The translations under genes were made by a program, and so were the position numbers. From Rs1 sp029027825 (lineage in GTDB: Bacteria > Pseudomonadota > Gammaproteobacteria > Pseudomonadales > Balneatricaceae), in contig CP093399.1 of NCBI GenBank assembly GCA_029027825.1, positions 1,550,001 to 1,614,000 on the forward strand: a stretch of DNA of 64,000 nt, in the 5' to 3' direction. The notes under the pieces were generated by a model. The model saw only the letters and a program-made list of their open reading frames with translations. It was not told where the DNA came from and ran no database searches. This document shows positions 1 to 7,691 of this stretch, piece by piece. Numbering within the stretch: position 1 is the first letter of the stretch; every line of letters starts with the position of its first letter.

Positions 1-2
1 AG

Positions 3-398
3 CAAAGGATAGAAGAAATTTCTAGGGAAGATAATCAGCAGCAAGATAAAGAAACTAAAACAGTCGGTAACAACCTATTCCTTAAAGAATTTGTAAGAGA
101 AGGCCATCAGCTAGAAGATGAACTTCCTTACCATTATTGCGATTATTTAGAGTTAGTAGATTGGAGTGGTAGGGTCATTCGGGATGACAAACTCGGAGTG
201 ATCGATAATAGGCTCCCACCGATATTGACACGCTTAGGAATAGATCCAGAGCAGTGGCACAAAGCGATGCAGCCCAAAGGTGTGCATCATTTTGGTCGTG
301 CGATGGGCCGTTGTGATGCCTTGCGGGAGCAAGCGAAAAGACTCTCTATCAAATGGATTAAAGGTATTACCTTAAGCTGTAAATTATTTCCGACGTAA
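3..398 (+). CDS. C-terminal part of a large REP-associated Y1-type transposase, cut by the window edge
   Basis: The frame is open from base 3 to the TAA at 396-398, so the gene starts outside the window. The text LPYHYCDYLELVDWSGR followed by PPILTRLGID and a conserved tail matches the C-terminal third of the roughly 330-residue single-strand DNA transposases whose N-terminus carries the HUH/Y1 domain. The N-terminal half of a protein of this same family appears separately at 5005-5220. Whether this copy is intact cannot be seen. The assignment comes from recalled family motifs, not from a search. Confidence 0.6.
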   Translation, partial: QRIEEISREDNQQQDKETKTVGNNLFLKEFVREGHQLEDELPYHYCDYLELVDWSGRVIRDDKLGVIDNRLPPILTRLGIDPEQWHKAMQPKGVHHFGRAMGRCDALREQAKRLSIKWIKGITLSCKLFPT

Positions 399-656
399 TT
401 ATATGCAGGCTAGACAGTTACTTATTATCGACGCTGCTAAGTGTGAGAGTTAATGTGTGTAGATCATCGATTCAGTGTTAAATCATCAGAATATTTCGGT
501 TAAACCCTTATGACATAGGCGCTTATTGAAAGCACTTATTTCTAGAACGTTTTTGGTGTTATGATTGAAAACATGCCTGTCCCGTATCTTGTGTATGCAG
601 GCCTAACTAGCACTGGGAGTACTTAGCTTTTTTGGCTGTGTACCTCTCCATCTTAG

Positions 657-1442
657 CTAGTCATCTGAAAATTTGTCACGAATTTCCAAAAAAACTTCAA
701 TGTTTTCAAAAAAAATATCGACAAGTTTTGGGTCAAAATGCCGTCCTCGTTGCTCTTTTATAAGGTCGAATATTCTAACATCTTCCCAAGCTTCTTTGTA
801 ACATCGTTTGCTACCCAATGCGTCAAAGACATCTGCCAGTGCAGTAATGCGGCCAAAAATATGAATATTCTCGCCTTTCAAGGCATTGGGATACCCCGAC
901 CCATCATATTTTTCGTGGTGTTCCAGTGCGATGATGGCAGCCGTTTTTAAAATGGGTCGATCCGAAAAATCGAGCATATCGTAACCCAGTTGGGCATGGT
1001 TTTTCATGGTCTCGAATTCTTTATTCGTTAATGGCCCATTTTTGTTCAATATGGCATCCGGTATAGCGATTTTGCCTATATCATGTAATGGACTAGCTTG
1101 TTTTAAAAGTTCGGCATCTGTTTCTGAAATACCGATCAATTTTCCGAATAATTTAGAGTAGCTGGCAACTCGCTGCACATGGTTACCGGTTTCTCGGGAA
1201 CGGAATTCACCGATGGTACCCATCATAAAAACCACTTCGCGCTGTGTATCTTCGATTTCCCTATTGAGTAATGCTACTTCGTCATATTTTTTCTGAAGTT
1301 CATCATACTCAATACGTTGGCGTTTATCACTGCGCGCCATAATAATTTCTTGACGACGCAGGTTCTTTATCAATTTTTGAGCTGTGCCATCAAAGCTGAT
1401 TTTTAAATGTTCAAGCTCTGATAATAGATTGGGATTTTCCAT
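657..1442 (-). CDS. HD-GYP domain protein, predicted c-di-GMP phosphodiesterase
   Basis: This 261-residue protein has no receiver domain. Residues 1-75 are charged and look like a coiled coil. Residues 80-250 are an HD-GYP domain, with the metal-binding HD at 120-121 (LHDIGK) and HHEKYDGSGYP at 175-185, so the catalytic signature is complete. HD-GYP enzymes hydrolyse cyclic di-GMP, usually to GMP via pGpG. It is the last gene of a tight three-gene unit: the siaC stop lies 6 bp before this start. In the known Pseudomonas sia operon this place is held by SiaD, a diguanylate cyclase with a coiled-coil N-terminus that SiaC binds. By position I infer that SiaC controls this phosphodiesterase through its N-terminal helix. 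Confidence 0.92.
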   Translation of the reverse strand: MENPNLLSELEHLKISFDGTAQKLIKNLRRQEIIMARSDKRQRIEYDELQKKYDEVALLNREIEDTQREVVFMMGTIGEFRSRETGNHVQRVASYSKLFGKLIGISETDAELLKQASPLHDIGKIAIPDAILNKNGPLTNKEFETMKNHAQLGYDMLDFSDRPILKTAAIIALEHHEKYDGSGYPNALKGENIHIFGRITALADVFDALGSKRCYKEAWEDVRIFDLIKEQRGRHFDPKLVDIFFENIEVFLEIRDKFSDD

Positions 1443-1448
1443 AGGTTC

Positions 1449-1853
1449 TCAAGTACTAATTTCGATCTGATCTTTGACGACCAAGTTGATTTTTAGAACA
1501 TCAAAGTCATCGATGAAATCTCTACCTGCTTCAAGTGCATTTTCATTTTCAGCGGCGTATATCCAGTTGACAACGATGTTATGCTTTGTACTAGCGGCTT
1601 CAAAAAGATCAAAAAAATCAAATAACAATTTTGAGCTACTGGAATTAAAATATATCAGTTCAATATTGATGCTGGTTTTATCAATAGTACTTATTTTTGT
1701 TTCAATGTATTGATGGACCCATTTAAGTAAAGGTCCATAAAAGTCAAAAGTATTCTCTGGATAAGACTTACCAATAAGGTCTATCACGCCATTCTTAGCG
1801 TCCAAGGAAATTTCGGGAGTATATTGTGTCGATTCAATAAATATATTTTCCAT
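1449..1853 (-). CDS. siaC: SiaC-family regulatory phosphoprotein (DUF1987)
   Basis: This is a 134-residue protein with the DUF1987 pattern: ESTQYTPEISLDAKNGVIDLIGKSYPE near the N-terminus, then an alternating strand/helix core. The QYTPEI stretch corresponds to the segment holding the phosphorylated threonine in characterised SiaC proteins. SiaC is phosphorylated by SiaB and dephosphorylated by SiaA, and its unphosphorylated form activates a partner c-di-GMP enzyme. I chose the ATG at 1853 because AAAGGTGG sits about 8 bp upstream; a longer frame would run into siaB. siaB ends 13 bp upstream and the HD-GYP gene starts 6 bp downstream. Confidence 0.88.
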   Translation of the reverse strand: MENIFIESTQYTPEISLDAKNGVIDLIGKSYPENTFDFYGPLLKWVHQYIETKISTIDKTSINIELIYFNSSSSKLLFDFFDLFEAASTKHNIVVNWIYAAENENALEAGRDFIDDFDVLKINLVVKDQIEIST

Positions 1854-1866
1854 GCACGACCACCTT

Positions 1867-2406
1867 TTAATTATTACTAATAATTGCATGTATATTGAAG
1901 AATGAACCAGTTTCATCGGCTGGCGTAAAATCAAAATTAATCCGCGAAGAGCGCTTAGCTATTTCATAAAATCCGATACCAGCACCTTGTTCATGTTTAT
2001 TATTACCTTTACGTCTTTGCTCTCTGTATTGTGTTTTGAGTTCTTCAGGATTGAGTTTGGTGATTCCCTCCAGGGCTGTTTTCAACTTGCTTATATCGGC
2101 GTTATTTATTCGATTATGACTATGAACGTAATAGTGTTCATCGGTACTTCGCCCGACAAATATGACCCCTTTAGAACGTTTCAGGTTTTCACCTTTGGAC
2201 ACTGAATATTTCATCATGTTTTGGGACAACTCAATAAATATTGTGAATATTTTGTATGAAATATTCTTTTGTAGTTGATTATGCTCTGCTTCTTTTTCCA
2301 GTGCTTCGGTCATTCCAGCAATCAGCGCTTGTGATAAGACCCCACCATAACTTAAAAATACGATGCCATCTTGAGGAACAATGTCGTGATTTTTTCGTAA
2401 ATCCAT
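1867..2406 (-). CDS. siaB: SiaB-family protein kinase (DUF6272)
   Basis: This 179-residue protein resembles the SiaB family, GHKL-like kinases that phosphorylate SiaC. Visible features are the IFIELSQNMMKYS helix (an N-box-like ATP site) at about residues 57-69, and HEQGAGIGFYEIAKRS near residues 140-155 (a glycine-rich lid). It is the first gene of the siaB-siaC-HD-GYP unit. The start is either ATG at 2406 or TTG at 2412; the AAGG ending near 2417 would fit the TTG better by spacing, but I give the ATG. No promoter was recognised upstream. Confidence 0.85.
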   Translation of the reverse strand: MDLRKNHDIVPQDGIVFLSYGGVLSQALIAGMTEALEKEAEHNQLQKNISYKIFTIFIELSQNMMKYSVSKGENLKRSKGVIFVGRSTDEHYYVHSHNRINNADISKLKTALEGITKLNPEELKTQYREQRRKGNNKHEQGAGIGFYEIAKRSSRINFDFTPADETGSFFNIHAIISNN

Positions 2407-2412
2407 CTGCAA

Positions 2413-3224
2413 TATACCTTGACATAAACTGTGCGCTATTTAATCCAGAAGGCTCGATACTTTATTCTGGAGGCTATGTTGGGGCTATTATTTAATAACT
2501 AAAGTAATCCCCCGTTGATTTTGAAGTATTTAGTAATCAACATAAATTAAGTAAACTCATTGAAACAATATCTTAAAATTTATGTACTTAAAAACACCCC
2601 TCTATGAAGCATGTTTTTACCACTCGATTAGTATAGTTCACGTATTCAGTTTTTGTATTTTATCTACCTTTTTTCACCAGAGCACTGCTCAAGTAATAGC
2701 AAACAAATCCAAGTTGTCCCTGTGTTCCGAATTGTTTATGATTTAGGTAATGGTTACAGGCGGGCTATTTGCACGACGAAAATCATTAACAAAGAGCACA
2801 ATCTATCTTGCATGCACCGCAGGGTCGACCTCTAAGTGGCCAACTTCTTTGTCATAATGTTTGTAAAGGACTGGTTTTTAATTCGCATTCTTCTGCAGAC
2901 CAGTGACCCTCTTTTATGAGTATTGATCGTTTAGACTTACGTTATTTCAAAAGAAAAGGGTAAATCTGGGGACTTTCGCTACTTCCTTAGTATTAGCTCG
3001 ATATAATAGACAATCGATTGAACCAGTATCCTATCACCAAGCTCCCTAAGAGCACATTTGTGGCCAAGCACCTGTTGACAGCATTCCGACCTGATAAGTT
3101 TTGCGTATTGAAATGTATGTCAGCACAATCCCTAGTCTGTCTGTAAATAAATTTTATTCCTTAAGGAAAATTTATTATTTTTAGCTATGCTGAAGATTAA
3201 ATACTTGCACTCCCTTAAATTTCA
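2413..3224. other. gene-poor spacer between siaB and the PAS-PP2C gene
   Basis: About 800 bp without a credible gene. A 60-codon frame at 2653-2835 has no start signal or recognisable composition. An AT-rich hairpin lies at 3145-3178 (arms AATAAATTTT and AAATTTATT around TTAAGG). The region presumably holds the two divergent promoters. Confidence 0.5.
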
Positions 3225-3329
3225 CTTGTATCCGTGACTTCAACGTGAATAGATAGTGTAAAATATTGGTTTTATGGTGTAAAAGAAATATTAGCTGCAC
3301 CCATAATGTAGTGAAGTCACTGATTCAGG
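3225..3329. repeat. MITE-A copy 1
   Basis: The left end CTTGTATCCGTGACTT and right end CACTGATTCAGG are an imperfect inverted repeat of the MITE-A type, and the inside holds the shared GTGTAAAATATTGGTT block. The flanks TTTCA (3220-3224) and TTTAA (3330-3334) match at 4 of 5 bases, consistent with a 5-bp target duplication. The element ends 24 bp before the start codon of the PAS-PP2C gene and so forms most of its leader. Confidence 0.8.
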
Positions 3330-3353
3330 TTTAACACTGGAAAATATAAAAAT

Positions 3354-4847
3354 ATGCAAACAATAAACATAGTAGTGACTTCGTTAGAGAAAACGATAAA
3401 TTCACTGCCAATTAAGCAAAAACTCATCAAACCGGATCTCTTTATTGACGAAATAGATAATTTATTACCCGTTCTAGGTATAAATATAAACACAGATTTA
3501 ACAGAACCGGACAGCACCAGCTCTGATCGACAAAGACTTTGTTTTCGCCTTTATAAGGTTAGATATTTCTTGCAACAATTAAGAGACGAAGACGTAAAAG
3601 TTTCAGTCGTTATGGCCATTCTTCATAGTTTGCTACAACTCGCTAAAGCGATAGCGAACCAACAAAGCTTAAAAAGTTCTAATAAAAATGATGATATTTT
3701 GCAAATACTGTTGGAACACATCCCCTACCACATTTTCTGGAAGGATTGTGAAGGGCGCTACCTTGGTGCCAATAAGCAGTTTGCACAAATGGCAGGCTTT
3801 GAAGATGCGCAAGGCTTAATAGGTCGTCACGATATTGAACTTGGCTGGAAACCCAGAGAAGCAGAAAACTTCATTTCATACGATCAGATAATTATGGGAA
3901 CAGGGGAAGCGGCATTAAATGTCGAAAAACCGATAAGACAAGCAGATGGTAGTAACCGCTATATATTATCTTCTAAGGTACCCCTAAAAAATAAAAATCA
4001 ACAACCCGATGGCATTTTTGGTATTTTTTCAGATATTACTGAAAGGCGCGAAACTCAATTGGCCTTGGAAAAATCCCTCACTAAAATTCATGACGGCATT
4101 AAGTATGCTTCACTATTACAACGCGCCATCTTGCCAAACAAGGCGTTGTTAACAGAACACTTCGAAGATAATTTTATTATTTGGAAACCCAAGGATATTG
4201 TTGGTGGCGACATTTACTTCGTAGATGAAATCTCAGGAGACGACGGGATTTTAATTTCTTTAATGGATTGCATTGGCCATAGCGTTATAGGCGGCTTTGT
4301 CGCTATGCTGGCAAAGTCTATCTATACCCAAATACTGACAGAAATTACCAATCAGAAACTTCCGCCCAGCCCAGGCTTTATTCTACAAGAGCTTAATACA
4401 CGCATTCAATTACTATCAAATGAGAATAATGATTTCACGGATATCGGTTTGGATGCTTGTATTATTTATTATTCGAAAAAAACTCAGCAATGTATTTATG
4501 CAGGAGCAAAAATCCCGCTATATGTTTTAAGAGGCTCGTCTATTGAAGTTTATAACAGTGGGAGAAAGAGTGTCGGCTATCTAAGAAATGATCGCAATCA
4601 ACCCTATGAAGATGTATCTGTTAATATTGCCAAAGGTGACATGCTGGCCTTTACCACTGACGGAATGGTTGATCAGTTAAATGACTCAGGGCTATCTTTT
4701 TATAAATCAAGGATCAGTTCAGTGTTAACAGAACATATCGACCAGCCATATGAAAAGATTAAAACCGCGTTATTAAAGAGTTTCAATGCTTTCAAGCTGG
4801 TTGAAGAGCAAACTGATGACATTGCCATCATTGGATTAAAAATTTAG
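3354..4847 (+). CDS. PAS domain plus SpoIIE/PP2C-type serine/threonine phosphatase (SiaA-like role)
   Basis: This is a soluble 497-residue protein. Residues 1-110 are not recognised. Residues 118-230 form a PAS domain (HIPYHIFWKDCEGRYLGANK ... GIFSDITERR). Residues 245-497 form a SpoIIE-type PP2C domain with the metal-binding motifs GGDIYF near 283, MDCIGHS near 303, TTDGMVDQ near 433 and QTDDIAIIG near 487. In Pseudomonas, SiaA is a membrane HAMP-PP2C phosphatase that dephosphorylates SiaC. Here the sensor part is cytoplasmic PAS and no membrane segment is seen. It lies divergent from siaBC-HD-GYP, about 950 bp away, so a role as the SiaC phosphatase is an inference from domain type and proximity. 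Confidence 0.88.
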   Translation: MQTINIVVTSLEKTINSLPIKQKLIKPDLFIDEIDNLLPVLGININTDLTEPDSTSSDRQRLCFRLYKVRYFLQQLRDEDVKVSVVMAILHSLLQLAKAIANQQSLKSSNKNDDILQILLEHIPYHIFWKDCEGRYLGANKQFAQMAGFEDAQGLIGRHDIELGWKPREAENFISYDQIIMGTGEAALNVEKPIRQADGSNRYILSSKVPLKNKNQQPDGIFGIFSDITERRETQLALEKSLTKIHDGIKYASLLQRAILPNKALLTEHFEDNFIIWKPKDIVGGDIYFVDEISGDDGILISLMDCIGHSVIGGFVAMLAKSIYTQILTEITNQKLPPSPGFILQELNTRIQLLSNENNDFTDIGLDACIIYYSKKTQQCIYAGAKIPLYVLRGSSIEVYNSGRKSVGYLRNDRNQPYEDVSVNIAKGDMLAFTTDGMVDQLNDSGLSFYKSRISSVLTEHIDQPYEKIKTALLKSFNAFKLVEEQTDDIAIIGLKI

Positions 4848-5004
4848 CCCTCTTACTAGGATTTTTCGTTTTTGTCTTTCAATAATACCGCTTGAAAAGG
4901 CTATAGGGGACACACACGTATTAATTGAATATAAACAGTTAAAAGCGTAGAGTCATATTCATTGAAATTCAATTCAGAGGCTATTGTTTCTGAGGGGAGG
5001 TTCT

Positions 5005-5220
5005 ATGACGTGTGCCCGTTCGCAACAAATCTGTTATGAAGCCACACCTTACTACCACTGTGTCTCTAGAGTGGTTAGAAGGGCTTTTCTCTGTGGGTTT
5101 GACCAAACCACCCAACAAGACTTTGAGCATCGACGCCAATGGATGTTAGATAGATTAGCTGAAATTGACGGAGTCTTTTGTATCGATGTTTGTGTTTATG
5201 CCATTATGTCTAACCACTAT
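5005..5220 (+). pseudogene. N-terminal fragment of a large REP-associated Y1 transposase
   Basis: The frame opens at ATG 5005 after a strong GAGGGGAGG ribosome site. It reads EATPYYHCVSRVVRRAFLCG ... CVYAIMSNHY and then breaks, exactly inside the SNHYH metal-binding motif of the family. After 5220 the homology is replaced by a 20-bp palindrome, so the gene was cut by insertion or rearrangement. The motif AGGGGACACACACG near 4902 is probably the left boundary of the original element. The C-terminal piece at 3-398 belongs to the same family but not necessarily to this copy. Confidence 0.75.
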
Positions 5221-5273
5221 TTATGTGGAGCTCCACATAAATAATGTTATGTGAAGTTAAAAATTATGTGAAG
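5221..5273. repeat. perfect 20-bp palindrome with two following direct repeats, probable recombinase element end
   Basis: TTATGTGGAGCTCCACATAA is a perfect palindrome at 5221-5240. It is followed by TTATGTGAAG at 5247-5256 and 5264-5273 (17-bp period), and by an inverted copy at 5330-5339 inside the end of the neighbouring recombinase fragment. Palindromic ends next to the last recombinase gene are reported for RIT-type (recombinase-in-trio) elements. I infer this is the end of such an element, lying exactly where the transposase frame stops. Confidence 0.6.
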
Positions 5274-5318
5274 TTTACATTTTCATCACCTCTATTCATC
5301 AATCTAGCTGCTATTTTT

Positions 5319-5791
5319 TTAATAATTTGCTTCACATAATGTCGTCCTCTGATTAAGTTCATCTAACCATTTTAAAATATCTGGTTGTAACCACGGTGTT
5401 TGTTTGCTCAGTGGAGGTGCTCCCGCTTTCGCTATCATTTTTCGTTTCATATCCATATCGATTTCAACATAAATATGCGTAGTATCAATACTCGCATGTC
5501 CCAGCCAATAACTGATCATCGTGATTTCGTTGCCAGCACGTAGAAGATGCATGGCTGCGGTATGCCGTATTACGTGCGGATTAAGGTGTTTCACCGCTTG
5601 ACTTCCCCTGGTCACATCTTTACCCAGTTTTCGAGTAATATAGCGGATACCAAAACGGGTGATAGGGGCACCGTTAGCATTAAGAAAAACACTTTTATTG
5701 TTTACCGATTTTCTGCTATTCAAGTACTGTTTCAGTGTATTCGCGGTTTCGGGCCAAAGCGGGCAGCATCGCTCTTTTTGGCCTTTCCCTA
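5319..5791 (-). pseudogene. C-terminal catalytic half of a tyrosine recombinase (RIT third-gene type)
   Basis: Reading on the minus strand from about 5791, the frame gives GKGQKERCCPLWPETA, then HLNPHVIRHTAAMHLL (HxxR box), WLGHASIDTTHIYVE (H and the nucleophile Tyr) and a C-terminal tail ending at 5319. The order and the DMDMKRKMIAKA segment fit phage-integrase family proteins found as the third member of RIT elements. The N-terminal half is missing: the frame is broken at 5791 by the repeated end of a Y1 element. It cannot be a functional recombinase. Confidence 0.75.
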
Positions 5792-5881
5792 GATAATTGG
5801 GGTCACTAGATAATTGGGGTCAGGTTAAAATTAAATAATTAGAAGGTAGTTAATGGTTTTTTATCTAATAATGGTGGTTTT

Positions 5882-6331
5882 ATGTCAAGGCAGCCAAGGG
5901 TTAGCCCAGTCGATGTACCTCAGCATATTATCCAGAGGGGTAATAATCGAAACGTTTGTTTTGCAACAGAGCAAGATTACCGGGCTTATGCGAATTGGCT
6001 CAAAGAGTATTCTGTGAAGTTTGGTGTTGATATCCATGCTTGGGTATTTATGACTAATCATATTCATTTACTTTGTACGCCAAGGGCAGAGAAATCAGTC
6101 AGCCAGATGATGCAGGGGTTGGGCAGGCAATATGTCAGGTATTTTAATTTTACTTATCAGCGGACAGGGACATTGTGGGAAGGCAGATATAAGTCCTCGC
6201 TGGTACAAGAAGAGGGATATTTATTGCACTTGTACCGTTATATCGAGTTAAACCCAGTTCGCGCCAAAATGGTCACAAAACCAGAGGGGTATGTGTGGTC
6301 TAGCCATCAAGATAATTGGGGTCAAAGATAA
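5882..6331 (+). pseudogene. Truncated Y1-type transposase (outer copy)
   Basis: Residues 1-143 are identical or nearly so to the intact copy that starts at 6438: QHIIQRGNNRNVCF, the HUH pair in MTNHIHLLCTP near residue 60, and the Tyr-containing YRYIELNPVRA near 125. After YVWSSHQ the frame runs into the left end of the inner element and stops. The few silent differences from the inner copy, and the shared leader, show recent duplication. The distal remnant of this copy lies at about 7172-7248. Confidence 0.9.
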
Positions 6332-6437
6332 TTGAGATAATTGGGGTCAGGTTAAAATTAAAGAGATAATTGGGGTCAGGTTAAAATTAAATAATTAGAA
6401 GGTAGTAAATGGTTTTTTATCTAATAATGGTGGTTTT

Positions 6438-7139
6438 ATGTCCAGGCAGCCAAGGGTTAGCCCAGTCGATGTACCTCAGCATATTATCCAGAGGGGTAAT
6501 AATCGAAACGTTTGTTTTGCAACAGAGCAAGATTACCGGGCTTATGCGAATTGGCTCAAAGAGTATTCTGTGAAGTTTGGTGTTGATATCCATGCTTGGG
6601 TATTTATGACTAATCATATTCATTTACTTTGTACGCCAAGGGCAGAGAAATCAGTCAGCCAGATGATGCAGGGGTTGGGCAGGCAATATGTCAGGTATTT
6701 TAATTTTACCTATCAGCGGACAGGGACATTGTGGGAAGGCAGGTATAAGTCCTCGCTGGTACAAGAAGAAGGCTACTTATTGCACTTGTACCGTTATATC
6801 GAGTTAAACCCAGTTCGCGCCAAAATGGTCACAAAACCAGAGGGGTATGTGTGGTCTAGCCATCAAATTAATGCATTGGGTAAAATATCAAATTTGTGTA
6901 CCGCGCATCCTTTATATATGGCTTTAGGTAAAGATAAGGCAGAGCGATTGCGTCGATATCAAGCGTTGTTTAAACAGTATTTAAAACCTGAACTGTTAAC
7001 TGAAATACGCGCTAACACCAACAGTGGTTTAGCCATAGGAAGTGACAAATTCAAGCATGAGATAGAGGAATTGACAGGGCGAAGAATGCTGAAGGCAAAA
7101 CGTGGCAGGCCGGTAGGTTGGAGGAAGAGTGATGCTTAA
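6438..7139 (+). CDS. REP-associated tyrosine (Y1) transposase, intact inner copy
   Basis: This is a 233-residue HUH/Y1 transposase with HIIQRGNNR at the N-terminus, the histidine pair NHIHLL near 60-65, the catalytic Tyr region YLLHLYRYIELNPVRAKM near 113-130 and a basic C-terminus ending KRGRPVGWRKSDA. Enzymes of this type cut and join single-stranded DNA at repeat-like sequences. It is bounded by 26-bp inverted ends (6365-6390 and 7136-7161) and could be active on itself and on the truncated outer copy. Confidence 0.92.
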   Translation: MSRQPRVSPVDVPQHIIQRGNNRNVCFATEQDYRAYANWLKEYSVKFGVDIHAWVFMTNHIHLLCTPRAEKSVSQMMQGLGRQYVRYFNFTYQRTGTLWEGRYKSSLVQEEGYLLHLYRYIELNPVRAKMVTKPEGYVWSSHQINALGKISNLCTAHPLYMALGKDKAERLRRYQALFKQYLKPELLTEIRANTNSGLAIGSDKFKHEIEELTGRRMLKAKRGRPVGWRKSDA

Positions 7140-7290
7140 TTTTAACCTGACCCCAATTATCAAAGCAGAAGATAGAGACGTTGACAGGGCGAAGAATGAT
7201 GAAAATAAAACGTGGTAGACCGGTAGGTTGGAGGAAGAGTGATGCTTAATTTTAACCTGACCCAAATTATCATTTTAATGGAACGATGTT

Positions 7291-7686
7291 ATGAATGATT
7301 TCTTGGATATGCTTTTTTTTATTTTTTTTGTAATAATTTACTATTTTTTTAGATCCTATGGTTTTTTAGAGTTTTTTTTTGAATATGAATGGAGTTTTTA
7401 TTTACATTTTATAGTTTTTTTATCTTCAATCTTAATATTTATTAGATCTTGTATTGGATTATTTATGTTTAAAGGGAAAAGCTTTAGTTTTAAATTTTTA
7501 TTGCCCTGCATTGCAGAAGATTATCTATATATTATTTTTGGTTTCTTAGGATATTGGTATTTAGTTTCTACTGGTGACAAATATTTCGATCAAGGATTGA
7601 AAGAATTATTTATTTTGGGAGGTATCTATTTTAATTGTTCTATTTTTTTGAGGTTTTTGAGATTTTTTAAATTTAACTTAGGGTGA
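7291..7686 (+). CDS. Small very AT-rich multi-pass membrane protein, upstream partner of the RTX gene
   Basis: The 131 residues are dominated by Phe, Ile, Leu and Tyr, with about four membrane segments (near residues 5-25, 35-58, 75-95 and 102-125). I recognise no family. The start at 7291 has GGAACG just upstream. The stop codon TGA at 7684-7686 lies 5 bp before the ATG of the giant RTX gene, so the two are co-transcribed and probably translationally coupled. Base composition is far more T-rich than surrounding genes and starts right after the Y1 element. An immunity or accessory role for the RTX protein is only a suggestion from the arrangement. Confidence 0.7.
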   Translation: MNDFLDMLFFIFFVIIYYFFRSYGFLEFFFEYEWSFYLHFIVFLSSILIFIRSCIGLFMFKGKSFSFKFLLPCIAEDYLYIIFGFLGYWYLVSTGDKYFDQGLKELFILGGIYFNCSIFLRFLRFFKFNLG

Positions 7687-7691
7687 ATGTT

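Larger units (their letters stand above)
5791..7271 (+). mobile_element. nested Y1 (REP-associated) transposase elements with 26-bp inverted ends
   Basis: An outer copy runs from 5809 to 7271 and an inner copy from 6336 or 6365 to 7161. The left end, which starts GATAATTGGGGTCAGG, occurs in full at 5809-5834, 6336-6361 and 6365-6390, with partial copies at 5792 and 6310. Its exact reverse complement is at 7136-7161, and a one-mismatch copy at 7246-7271. The inner copy sits inside the outer transposase gene, whose last 70 bp survive at about 7172-7248. Part of the outer gene between the break and the tail is gone. Confidence 0.85.

Noticed and set aside
2653..2835. 60-codon open frame in the siaB spacer
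   Set aside because: No ribosome site, no recognisable pattern and random-looking composition.
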